DNA from: Symbiodinium natans
Lineage: Eukaryota; Sar; Dinophyceae; Suessiales; Symbiodiniaceae
Reading direction: 5' to 3'
NCBI GenBank assembly: GCA_905221605.1
Contig: CAJNDS010001529.1
Location: forward strand, 1 to 15,002
DNA: 15,002 nucleotides
Shown: in pieces, positions 1 through 7,273 of the stretch
How positions within the stretch are numbered: position 1 is the stretch's first letter
How the letters are laid out: every line of letters begins with the position of its first letter
Position numbers and translations under genes: made by a program
Notes under the pieces: model-generated
What the model was told of the DNA's origin: nothing
Database searches by the model: none
Seen by the model: only the letters and a program-made list of their open reading frames with translations

Positions 1-90
1 TTGGCGTGCGGTGATTGGGTGGCGGGTTTCCTGCACCTGTCCTTTAATAACTTTGTAAATTGCCAAAGGGTGAATCCAGTCCTGATAAAG

Positions 91-790
91 GGGTTTCCGC
101 AGGGTTTCCATTCATGTTTGTTAAGCTTCTGGAGGGTTTCCCTGGGTTTCCCTACAGTTTCGCGAGGGTTTCCGCGGGGTTTCTGGGGGTTTCCGTGGGT
201 TTCCTTAGATTTCGTGCATGTGTTAAAACCTATTGGATGGTTTTGGTAGGTTCCTCAAGGGTTTCGTGAGGGTTTCCGTGGGATTTCGTGCAGTTTTTGA
301 ACTTTCCGGAGGTTTTCCTTGTCTCTAAAGTTTTGTGAGGGTTTCCGCGGATGTCCGTGGGTTTTGTCAAGTTTTGCCTTGGTTTTTTAAAAGCTTTCAG
401 ATGGTTTCCCTGGGGTTTTCTAAGGTTTGCGGGGTTTCAGTGGGTTTTGTTAGATTTTGCGTAGGTTTTGAAGCTCTCGGAAGGTTTTTCTAATGTCTTG
501 TGAAGGTTACCGTGGGTTTTCCATGGTTTTTGACAGCTTTGAAGGGGTTTCCGTGGGTTTCTTAGTTCTTAGGGCTGTGTGAGGGTTTCCGCGGGGTTTC
601 TGCGGGTTTTCTTATATAGGTCGCGCGCAGGTCTTTAAAGCTTCCAGTGGAGCTTTGTGAGGGTTCCTGCAAAATCTCCGCGGGGTTTCGATTGGTTTTC
701 TCATGCTTTGCGCGGCTTTGGAAAAAGATGTCAGAAGCTTCAGCGAGGGTTTCCATATTTCCATGAGCTTCCATGGCACCATGGATTTCC
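91..790. repeat. G/T island with 10-11-bp phased GGGTTTCC motif, unit 1
   Basis: The plus strand is rich in G and T. The step into the T run (gtttc or gtttt) falls at 93, 104, 136, 146, 157, 168, 179, 189, 199, then 261, 272, 283, 293 and onward to 585, 596, 606. Spacings are 10 or 11 bp or close multiples, averaging about 10.5 bp. After a phase slip near 620 the pattern continues weakly (652, 663, 685, 695, 705, 715, 749) to about 790. A four-tract quadruplex motif lies at 166-199 (tracts of 3, 4, 5 and 3 G, loops of 7, 5 and 7). It looks like a decayed short minisatellite; a role in curvature or packaging is possible but is inference. Confidence 0.85.
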
Positions 791-899
791 TCAGCGTTAC
801 TTCAAGCTTTGGAATTTGTCACATGATGCGGTCGGCGCTCGTCCAGATAGGCAAGATGCAAGAGGCGCAGTGTGTCGTGCGGCTTTGCAGCGCTGCCAG

Positions 900-982
900 G
901 TGAGGTTGTGGAGGTGGATGCTGATGGCGCAGGGAGAATCAGAAGTGACCGCTGGGGCTAACCCAGCTGTATTTTTCCGCAG
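900..982 (+). other. Possible 83-nt GT-AG intron (unit 1; homologous site in every unit)
   Basis: A donor-like gccag|gtgagg and an acceptor-like tgtatttttccgcag|gag bracket 83 nt. The same pair occurs at 4013-4113 (101 nt, owing to a 20-nt insertion), 6572-6654, 9128-9210, 11693-11775 and 14250-14332. Inside lies a small hairpin (gctggg, 5-nt loop, cccagc) shortly before the pyrimidine tract. The preceding frame runs from an ATG in the G/T island into the donor, where it would otherwise stop at tga. Joining across the site enters the frame of the downstream patch. In units 1, 3, 5 and 6 a 10-nt insertion just after the acceptor puts a TAG in that joined frame; units 2 and 4 lack it. There is no transcript evidence, so this is a weak gene-model hint. 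Confidence 0.25.
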
Positions 983-1274
983 GAGTAGGTCCGAGTAGGT
1001 TTTCCATATGTGCTCCGGGTCTTTGCGCAGGAAATTGTTCCGAGGCCAGATTCTGGGTCCGCTTTTGTGTGCAAAAGTCACGTCCGCTTGTGTGTGGCCT
1101 CCCCGGTGCCCGTTTCTATTATGTTGATCACTTCCGCAAGAAAGCTGCCTGTGGGGGGTCGTTGTTCTTAAAAAAAAAATTCTCCATGCTAGGAGCTTGC
1201 CTGGGGGTCAGAGTTGCTGTAGCGTCGCAATCTGGGGAGCGCAGGGGCGCGAAAATGCAGATTTAGTATCGACA

Positions 1275-1309
1275 CCAAAATTGGGGCCGCCAGCGGCCCC
1301 AATTTTTGG
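1275..1309. repeat. Degraded copy of the central palindrome (unit 1, first copy)
   Basis: The arms ccaaaattggggccgc and gcggccccaattt-ttgg face each other around a 2-nt centre (ca). One extra T in the right arm and altered outer bases (tgcag instead of tcgcag) make it weaker than the other copies. Confidence 0.8.
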
Positions 1310-1758
1310 GTGCAGGGTGTCTCAGCCTTTTCATGTATTTACAAACATTAAATAATGTAAGGCTTTGGTGCATTTCCTGGGGCCCCATTTTTTTGGGGCC
1401 CGGAGACGGCCCCATTTTTGGGGTCGCAAGTTTGAGCCCTGGGCTCACGCAGCTGGGTCTCGTCAGCGTGCCTGTGCCTGCCCTTGTTCCAGGAACGTTG
1501 GGGAGCAGCGTGCAGAACATAAGCTTGGGGATCAGGGGCTTGTCCGAAGCAGCTGCTTGCTTTTGTAATGCTGCAGCAGAAAGGGAGCTGCAACGGTGCC
1601 CGTTTCTATTATGTTGATCACTTCCGCAAGAAAGCTGCCTGTGGAGGGTCGTTGTTCTTTAAAAACAAAAAGTCTCCACGCTAGGAGCTTGCCTGTGGGT
1701 CAGAGTTGCTGTAGCGTCGCAATCTGGGGAGCCCAGGGGCTCGAAAAATGCAGATTTA

Positions 1759-1805
1759 GCGACACCAAAATTGGGGCCGCCAGGCGGCCCCAATTTTGGG
1801 GTCGC
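1759..1805. repeat. 47-bp near-perfect palindrome, unit 1 second copy
   Basis: Two 23-nt arms, from gcgac to ggggccgcc and from ggcggcccc to gtcgc, flank a single A. One arm position is mismatched (a opposite c, sixth base from the outer end). On either strand this could form a very stable hairpin, or a cruciform in supercoiled DNA. It is followed by 16-bp direct repeats (ggccccatttttgggg) at 1864-1879 and 1889-1904. Confidence 0.9.
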
Positions 1806-2089
1806 AGTTCCAGCCTTTTCATGTATTTACACATTATAATAAGGGAAGCTGGGTGCATTTCCTGGCCCCATTTTTGGGGCCGCGAGACGGCCCCATTTTT
1901 GGGGTCGCAAGTTTGAGCCCTGGGCTCACGCAGCTGGGTCTCGTCAGCGTGCCTGTGCCTGCCCTTGTTCCAGGAACGTTGGGGAGCAGCGTGCAGAACA
2001 TAAGCTTGGGGATCAGGGGCTTGTCCGAAGCGCTGTTTCTTTTGTAAAATGCCCTGCAGCAGAAAGGGAGCTGCAACTGTGGAGGCCAC

Positions 2090-2310
2090 TTTCATGCGGT
2101 TGTCTTTTAGCTTGTGTTTAGCAGCCCTAAATGTTTTTCCTTGTTTACAGGAGATTTCGGAGATTTGCGTTGTTTTGCGTTTGTTTGCTATTTTTGCAAT
2201 GTACTTTTGCTTTTGTTTGCACGTAGACCTGTTTTGCTGGATTTTGTGCCGGATTGTTTTTTCAAGGTGCCTTGAGATCTGCAAGACTCTCAGAGACTTT
2301 TGCTAATTTT
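2090..2310. repeat. T-rich stretch with TTTGC about every 10 bp (unit 1; in all units)
   Basis: TTTGC occurs at 2164, 2174, 2184, 2193, 2206 and 2216, then 2233, with TTTGT at 2243. Upstream TTTAG falls at 2106 and 2117. This is a second, separate region of T tracts near helical spacing. Homologous stretches begin near 4692, 7270, 9813 and 12391, and near 14939 (cut by the window end). Confidence 0.6.
2134..2150 (+). other. Splice-acceptor-like pyrimidine tract and AG (unit 1; all complete units)
   Basis: The sequence tttttccttgtttacag is followed by G, with a branch-like ccctaaat just upstream. The AG ends at 2150, 4752, 7330, 9873 and 12451; the window stops inside the unit 6 copy. It resembles a 3' splice site, cis or trans, but no matching donor or downstream exon can be shown. 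Confidence 0.2.
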
Positions 2311-2565
2311 TGCGCCTACGGGCCATGTGTCTTCAACAGATTGCATCTGAGCCGCTGCTCGCTGAGCGCTCTCTTGCCTCAAGCAGCTCCTAGGCCACAG
2401 CTTGCGTACTTGCGCCATGTCTGCCACGTCGGAGCCTGATTTGTTGGCCGAAAAAAGTGCCCAGACATAGTCCGTAGGGTCCATGTTTGTGCTTCCAAGG
2501 TGTCGCAAGCCCTTCGAAACTCGCTCAGCGAAGTACTCAGTGGAGGAGGTTGCCGAGGTCTTCAA
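2290..2565 (-). other. Minus-strand 91-codon open frame, open only in unit 1
   Basis: The frame starts at a TTG, not an ATG, and reads through the start of the GC block and the preceding segment with a mixed, protein-like composition. In units 2-5 the t at 2403 is an a, which makes a TAG (AAG to TAG on the minus strand) and cuts the frame. It could be a relic of a coding sequence or chance. No family is recognised. Confidence 0.12.
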
Positions 2566-2599
2566 GGCCGATTTTTGGCGATGCGAGAGGCTTCACATT

Positions 2600-3080
2600 C
2601 GTTGCGGGGCGCTTTCTGCGCCGCCGCCGTGCCGGCCGGAGGTGTCCAAGCTCATCCGTGCGCTCTTGTGGCCTAGCCTTGTGTATGGTTGTATCACAGC
2701 CATGCGCGTGGTCAAAGCTTTTGGGGGGTTCAAGAAAACAAAGAAAAAAAAAAAAAAACCGTCATAAGCCTTCAGTCATGGTCCTTGGGTTGAGTCTGCA
2801 TGAAACCCTGGGAGCAGGAAGTCAGTCCTTGTTCTAAATTTAGAAGTTTGCTTGGACGGGTGAAGCCAGTCAGACTAACTGTATTCTTTTCTGAAACCCG
2901 ATTGGTTGCAAGACCCACTGTGTACCTTGACGTTCTGCTGAAGGCGCGAAGTGCTTCGTTAAAAAAAAGAACGGTCAGCGACCCATTGATTTCGATGGCC
3001 GTCATGCCCCAAGCTTCGGCGCTCGTTTGACAGAGGAGGTTCCTCGCCAGAATCTGAAGAACACCTCTGCTCCCTTCACC
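2600..3080. other. Indel-rich 3' part of unit 1
   Basis: Compared with units 2-5, this stretch has many scattered 1-10-nt insertions, deletions and substitutions, including longer homopolymers (ttaaaaaaaagaacgg near 2958). Sequence on both sides matches other units well. No gene is visible here; short frames on both strands have no recognised similarity. Confidence 0.7.
2733..2758. repeat. A-rich insertion unique to unit 1
   Basis: Unit 1 reads caagaaaacaaag and then a run of 15 A, where the other units have only caagaaaccag. The run sits inside the indel-rich 3' part of unit 1. It may be a poly(A) expansion or a consensus error; nothing around it suggests a retroposed insert with target-site duplications. 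Confidence 0.8.
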
Positions 3081-3098
3081 CTTTAGGGGACGACCGGT

Positions 3099-3109
3099 AG
3101 TATAATACT
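3099..3109. repeat. 11-bp palindrome at the unit junction (first of five)
   Basis: agtat-a-atact lies 4 bp before the leader of the next unit, in the invariant context gacgaccggt...gacattgg. The same element is at 5660-5670, 8229-8239, 10781-10791 and 13348-13358. It is unchanged in all five junctions, even beside the indel-rich end of unit 1. Its function is unknown. Confidence 0.8.
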
Positions 3110-3203
3110 GACATTGGCGTGCGGTGATTGGGTGGCGGGTTTCCTGCACCTGTCCTTTAATAACTTTGTAAATTGCCAAAGGGTGAATCCAGTCCTGATA
3201 AAG

Positions 3204-3902
3204 GGGTTTCCGCAGGGTTTCCGTTCATGTTTGTTCAGCTTCTGGAGGGTTTCCCTGGGTTTCCCTACAGTTTCGCGAGGGTTTCCGCGGGGTTTCTGGG
3301 GGTTTCCGTGGGTTTCCTTAGATTTCGTGCATGTGTTAAAACCTATTGGGATGGTTTTGGTAGGTTCCTCAACGGTTTCGTGAGGGTTTCCGTGGGATTT
3401 CGTGCAGTTTTTGAACTTTCCGGAGGTTTTCCTTGAGTTTCTCTAAAGTTTTGTGAGGGTCTCCGCGGATGTCCGTGGGTTTTGTCAAGTTTTGCCTTGG
3501 TTTTTTAAAACTTTCAGATGGTTTCCCTGGGGTTTTCTAAGGGTTCGGGGTTTCAGGTGGGGTTGTGAATTAGATTTGGCGTAGGTTTTTGAAGCTCTCG
3601 GTACAAGGTTTTTCTAAATGTCTTGTGAAGTTTACCGTGGTTTCCCATGGTTTTTTTGACAGCTGAAGGGTTTTTCCGTGGTTTCTAGGGCTGTGTGAGG
3701 GGTTTTCTTCCGCCCGGGGTTTCTGTGGGTTTTCTTAATATAGGTCGGGCGCAGGTCTTTAAGCTTCCAGTTGAGCTTTGTGATGGTTCCTGCAAAGCTC
3801 CGCGGGGTTCGATTGGTTTTCTCATGCTTTGCGCGGCTTTGGAAAAAGATGTCAGAAGCTTCAGCGAGGGTTTCCATGAGCTTCCATGGCACCATGGATT
3901 TC
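3204..3902. repeat. G/T phased island, unit 2
   Basis: Same phased motif array as in unit 1, with its quadruplex motif at 3279-3312. The part 3539-3800 has many 1-4-nt insertions and deletions relative to every other unit, which breaks the regular phase there. Confidence 0.85.
3539..3800. other. Indel-rich patch in the unit 2 island
   Basis: Relative to the other five units this patch differs every few bases, mostly by homopolymer-like gains or losses (ggtttttttgac, ggggttttcttccgcccgggg). It coincides with the place where unit 2 changes from A-like to B-like markers. Confidence 0.7.
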
Positions 3903-4315
3903 CTCAGCGTTACTTCAAGCTTTGGAATTTGTCACATGATGCGGTCGGCGCTCGTCCAGATAGGCAAGATGCAAGCGGCGCAGTGTGTCGTGCGGCTTTG
4001 CAGCGCTGCCAGGTGAGGTTGTGGAGGTGGATACTGATGGCAGGGAGAATCAGAAGTGACGCGGCCAGGCAGCCAGGAGCCGCTGGGGCTAACCCAGCTG
4101 TATTTTTCCGCAGGAGTAGGTTTTCCATATGTGCTCCGGGTCTTTGCGCAGGAAATTGTTCCGAGGCCAGATTCTGGGTCCGCTTTTGTGTGCAAAAGTC
4201 ACGTCCGCTTGTGCGTGGCCTCCCCGGTGCCCGTTTCTATTATGTTGATCACTTCCGCAAGAAAGCTGCCTGTGGAGGGTCGTTGTTCTTTAAAAACAAA
4301 AATTCTCCACGCTAG
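3824..4315 (+). other. Longest ATG-started plus-strand open frame I noticed, unassigned (unit 2)
   Basis: An ATG-started frame of 163 codons runs from the end of the G/T island through the intron-like segment into the patch before the palindrome. Upstream, without ATG, it stays open from 3695. A frame homologous in its later part is open in unit 4 (ATG at 8966 to 9409, 147 codons) but reaches it through a different upstream frame because of the 2-nt deletion near 9019. In units 1, 3, 5 and 6 the frame ends at the gagtag created by the 10-nt insertion. I recognise no domain. It overlaps a low-complexity repeat and is not kept open across units, so it is probably not a gene. Confidence 0.12.
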
Positions 4316-4389
4316 GAGCTTGCCTGTGGGTCAGAGTTGCTGTAGCGTCGCAATCTGGGGAGCCCAGGGGCTCGAAAAATGCAGATTTA

Positions 4390-4436
4390 GCGACACCAAA
4401 ATTGGGGCCGCCAGGCGGCCCCAATTTTGGGGTCGC
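4390..4436. repeat. 47-bp near-perfect palindrome, unit 2
   Basis: Same 23-nt arms and single A centre, with the a/c mismatch. Downstream only one 16-bp ggccccatttttgggg copy remains (about 4496-4511); the other units have two. Confidence 0.9.
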
Positions 4437-5764
4437 AGTTCCAGCCTTTTCATGTATTTACACATTATAATAAGGGAAGCTGGGTGCATTTCCTGGCCCC
4501 ATTTTTGGGGTCGCAAGTTTGAGCCCTGGGCTCACGCAGCTGGGTCTCGTCAGCGTGCCTGTGCCTGCCCTTGTTCCAGGAACGTTGGGGAGCAGCGTGC
4601 AGAATAAGCTTGGGGATCAGGGGCTTGTCCGAAGCAGCTGCTTGCTTTTGTAATGCTGCAGCAGAAAGGGAGCTGCAACTGTGGAGGCCACTTTCATGCG
4701 GTTGTCTTTTAGCTTGTGTTTAGCAGCCCTAAATGTTGTTCCTTGTTTACAGGAGATTTCGGAGATTTGCGTTGAATTGCGTTTGTTTGCTATTTTTGCT
4801 ATGTACTTTTGCTTTTGTTTGCACGTAGACCTGTTTTGCTGGATTTTGTGCCGGATTGTTTTTTCAAGATGCCTTGAGATCTGCAAGACTCTCAGAGACT
4901 TTTGCTAAGTTTTGCGCCTACGGGCCATGTGTCTTCAACAGATTGCATCTGAGCCGCTGCTCGCTGAGCGCTCTCTTGCCTCAAGCAGCTCCTAGGCCAC
5001 AGCTAGCGTACTTGCGCCATGTCTGCCCCGTCGGAGCCTGATTTGTTGGCCGAAAAAAGTGCCCAGACATAGTCCGTAGGGTCCATGTTTGTGCTTCCAA
5101 GGTGTCGCAAGCCCTTCGCAACTCGCTCAGCGAAGTACTCAGTGGAGGAGGTTGCCGAGGTCTTCAAGGCCGTTTTTTGGCGATGCGAGAGGCTTCACAT
5201 TCGTTGCGGGGCGCTTGCGCGGCCGGCCGGTGCGCGGCCGGAGGTGTCCAAGCTCATCCGTGCGCTGCTTGGTGGCCTAGCTGTGTATGGTTGTAGCAAC
5301 AGCCATGCGCGGGGTCAAAGCTTTGGGTGCAAGAAACCAGTCATGCCTTCAGTCAGGTCCTTGGGTTGAGTCTGACATGAACCCTGAGGCAGGAAGTCAG
5401 TCTTGTTCTATAGCAAGTTGTGACGTGGACGGTGAAGCCAGGCAGACGTAGACTGTATTCCTTTTTCTGAACCCGATTGGTGAAAGACCAATGTGTACCT
5501 TGACGTTCTGCCTGAAGGCGCGAAGTGCTTCTTAGACGGTCAGCGACAATTGATTCGTATGGCAGGCATGCCCCAGCTTCGGCGCTCCGGTTGACACAGG
5601 TCCTCGCCAGAAGCAGAAGAACACCTCTTGCGTCCTTCACCCTTTAGGGGACGACCGGTAGTATAATACTGACATTGGCGTGCGGTGATTGGGTGGCGGG
5701 TTTCCTGCACCTGTCCTTTAATAACTTTGTAAATTGCCAAAGGGTGAATCCAGTCCTGATAAAG

Positions 5765-6462
5765 GGGTTTCCGCAGGGTTTCCGTTCATGTTTGTTAAGC
5801 TTCTGGAGGGTTTCCCTGGGTTTCCCTACAGTTTCGCGAGGGTTTCCGCGGGGTTTCTGGGGGTTTCCGTGGGTTTCCTTAGATTTCGTGCATGTGTTAA
5901 AACCTATTGGGATGGTTTTGGTAGGTTCCTCAAGGGTTTCGTGAGGGTTTCCGTGGGATTTCGTGCAGTTTTTGAACTTTCCGGAGGTTTTCTTTGAGTT
6001 TCTCTAAAGTTTTGTGAGGGTCTCCGCGGATGTCCGTGGGTTTTGTCAAGTTTTGCCTTGGTTTTTTAAAACTTTCAGATGGTTTCCCTGGGGTTTTCTA
6101 AGGTTTGCGGGGTTTCAGTGGGTTTTGTTAGATTTTGCGTAGGTTTTTGAAGCTCTCGGAAGGTTTTTCTAATGTCTTGTGAAGGTTACCGTGGGTTTTC
6201 CATGGTTTTTGACAGCTTTGAAGGGGTTTCCGTGGGTTTCTTAGGGCTGTGTGAGGGTTTCCGCGGGGTTTCTGTGGGTTTTCTTATATAGGTCGTGCGC
6301 AGGTCTTTAAAGCTTCCAGTGGAGCTTTGTGAGGGTTCCTGCAAAATCTCCGCGGGGTTTCGATTGGTTTTCTCATGCTTTGCGCGGCTTTGGAAAAAGA
6401 TGTCAGAAGCTTCAGCGAGGGTTTCCATATTTCCATGAGCTTCCATGGCACCATGGATTTCC
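5765..6462. repeat. G/T phased island, unit 3
   Basis: Clean A-type copy of the phased array. The quadruplex motif is at 5840-5873. The frames running through it are low-complexity Gly/Phe/Pro/Val/Ser stretches produced by the 10.5-bp (3.5-codon) period and are not evidence of coding. Confidence 0.85.
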
Positions 6463-6940
6463 TCAGCGTTACTTCAAGCTTTGGAATTTGTCACATGATG
6501 CGGTCGGCGCTCGTCCAGATAGGCAAGATGCAAGAGGCGCAGTGTGTCGTGCGGCTTTGCAGCGCTGCCAGGTGAGGTTGCGGAGGTGGATGCTGATGGC
6601 GCAGGGAGAATCAGAAGTGACCGCTGGGGCTAACCCAGCTGTATTTTTCCGCAGGAGTAGGTCCGAGTAGGTTTTCCATATGTGCTCCGGGTCTTTGCGC
6701 AGGAAATTGTTCCGAGGCCAGATTCTGGGTCCACTTTTGTGTGCAAAAGTCACGTCCGCTTGTGTGTGGCCTCCCCGGTGCCCGTTTCTATTATGTTGAT
6801 CACTTCCGCAAGAAAGCTGCCTGTGGAGGGTCGTTGTTCTTTAAAAACAAAAATTCTCCACGCTAGGAGCTTGCCTGTGGGTCAGAGTTGCTGTAGCGTC
6901 GCAATCTGGGGAGCCCAGGGGCTCGAAAAATGCAGATTTA

Positions 6941-6987
6941 GCGACGCCAAAATTGGGGCCGCCAGGCGGCCCCAATTTTGGGGTCGC
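6941..6987. repeat. 47-bp near-perfect palindrome, unit 3
   Basis: Same structure, but the unpaired sixth base is g instead of a (gcgacg), still not matching the opposite arm. Direct 16-bp repeats follow at 7046-7061 and 7071-7086. The first of them also has its own hairpin potential (ggcccc, 6-nt loop, ggggcc). Confidence 0.9.
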
Positions 6988-7273
6988 AGTTCCAGCCTTT
7001 TCATGTATTTACACATTATAATAAGGGAAGCTGGGTGCATTTCCTGGCCCCATTTTTGGGGCCGCGAGACGGCCCCATTTTTGGGGTCGCAAGTTTGAGC
7101 CCTGGGCTCACGCAGCTGGGTCTCGTCAGCGTGCCTGTGCCTGCCCTTGTTCCAGGAACGTTGGGGAGCAGCGTGCAGAACATAAGCTTGGGGATCAGGG
7201 GCTTGTCCGAAGCAGCTGCTTGCTTTTGTAATGCTGCAGCAGAAAGGGAGCTGCAACTGTGGAGGCCACTTTC

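Larger units (their letters stand above)
1104..2076. repeat. Internal tandem duplication inside unit 1
   Basis: The segment from cggtgcccgtttctattatg (1104) to gagctgcaa (1593) is followed directly by a second copy, 1594-2076. All other units have one copy. Each copy holds the palindrome and the ggcccca-type direct repeats. Copy 1 is the more degraded in its middle (1275-1400) but its end matches the other units (gaagcagctgcttgc). Copy 2 has a standard middle but an altered end (gaagcgctgtttc, then aaaatgccctgcagc). The junction is gctgcaa|cggtgcccg. Either a real unequal exchange or a misjoin could produce this. Confidence 0.9.
1..3113. repeat. Tandem unit 1, long and divergent (A-like, B-like 5' end)
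   Basis: This is the first and longest monomer. It opens with the same leader (ttggcgtgcggtgattggg) that opens every unit and ends at the next copy of it. It is about 550 bp longer than the others, mainly because 1104-1593 is repeated at 1594-2076. Middle and 3' diagnostic sites are A type: the 8-bp atttccat insertion near 757, caagaggcg near 870, tgtgtggcc near 1092 and gccacgtcgg near 2424. The first about 400 bp instead match units 4 and 6: attggatgg at 232, ggtttccgcgg at 340 and aaaagctttc at 389. The 3' part after about 2600 differs from all other units by many small indels. No named gene is present. Confidence 0.95.
3114..5674. repeat. Tandem unit 2 (B type with A-like 5' end)
   Basis: The 2561-bp monomer shares the layout of the other units. 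From about 3870 on it is B type: no atttccat insertion, caagcggcg near 3971, tgcgtggcc near 4212, gttgaattgcg near 4770, gccccgtcgg near 5026. Its first about 400 bp are mostly A-like: attgggatgg near 3345, gggtctccgcgg near 3457, ttaaaactttc near 3505. An indel-rich patch (3539-3800) lies at the change of type. It also has a private 20-nt insertion (4060-4079) and lacks one of the two 16-bp direct repeats near 4496. Confidence 0.95.

Noticed and set aside
1-269. Gly-Phe-Pro-rich frames in the G/T islands as structural repeat proteins
   Set aside because: They start with non-ATG codons, occur in two frames at once, and follow from the DNA period of 3.5 codons.
91-620. GGGTTTC motifs as interstitial telomere (TTTAGGG) repeats
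   Set aside because: The period is 10-11 bp, not 7, and true TTTAGGG occurs only singly (for example cctttagggg near unit ends).
1759-1805. Palindrome plus T run as a bacterial rho-independent terminator
   Set aside because: The T run lies within the arm, not after the hairpin, and nothing else in the window is bacterial.
1864-1904. ggcccca-rich direct repeats as a CRISPR array
   Set aside because: There are only two or three copies with 9-nt spacing, repeated identically per monomer, and no cas genes.
1700-2284. 194-codon minus-strand frame in unit 1
   Set aside because: It crosses the palindrome and the T-rich region, contains peptides that only reflect the ggcccca repeats, and is broken in all other units by length differences near 2040-2060.
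2309-2360. gcctacgggccat looks like the start of a 5S rRNA
   Set aside because: The match stops after about a dozen bases; the internal control boxes and the closing 3' strand are absent.
2418-2471. Short plus-strand ATG frame (MSATSEPDLLAEK...)
   Set aside because: It has only about 17 codons before a stop and no supporting signal beyond a fair start context.
2469-2500. tccgtag... before the ATG at 2483 resembles the start of the dinoflagellate spliced leader
   Set aside because: Only the first seven bases agree; the conserved remainder of the leader is not there, and no donor site follows where the leader ends.
2733-2758. A-rich run as the tail of a retroposed transcript
   Set aside because: It has no target-site duplications, and the sequence before it is ordinary monomer sequence at its expected place.
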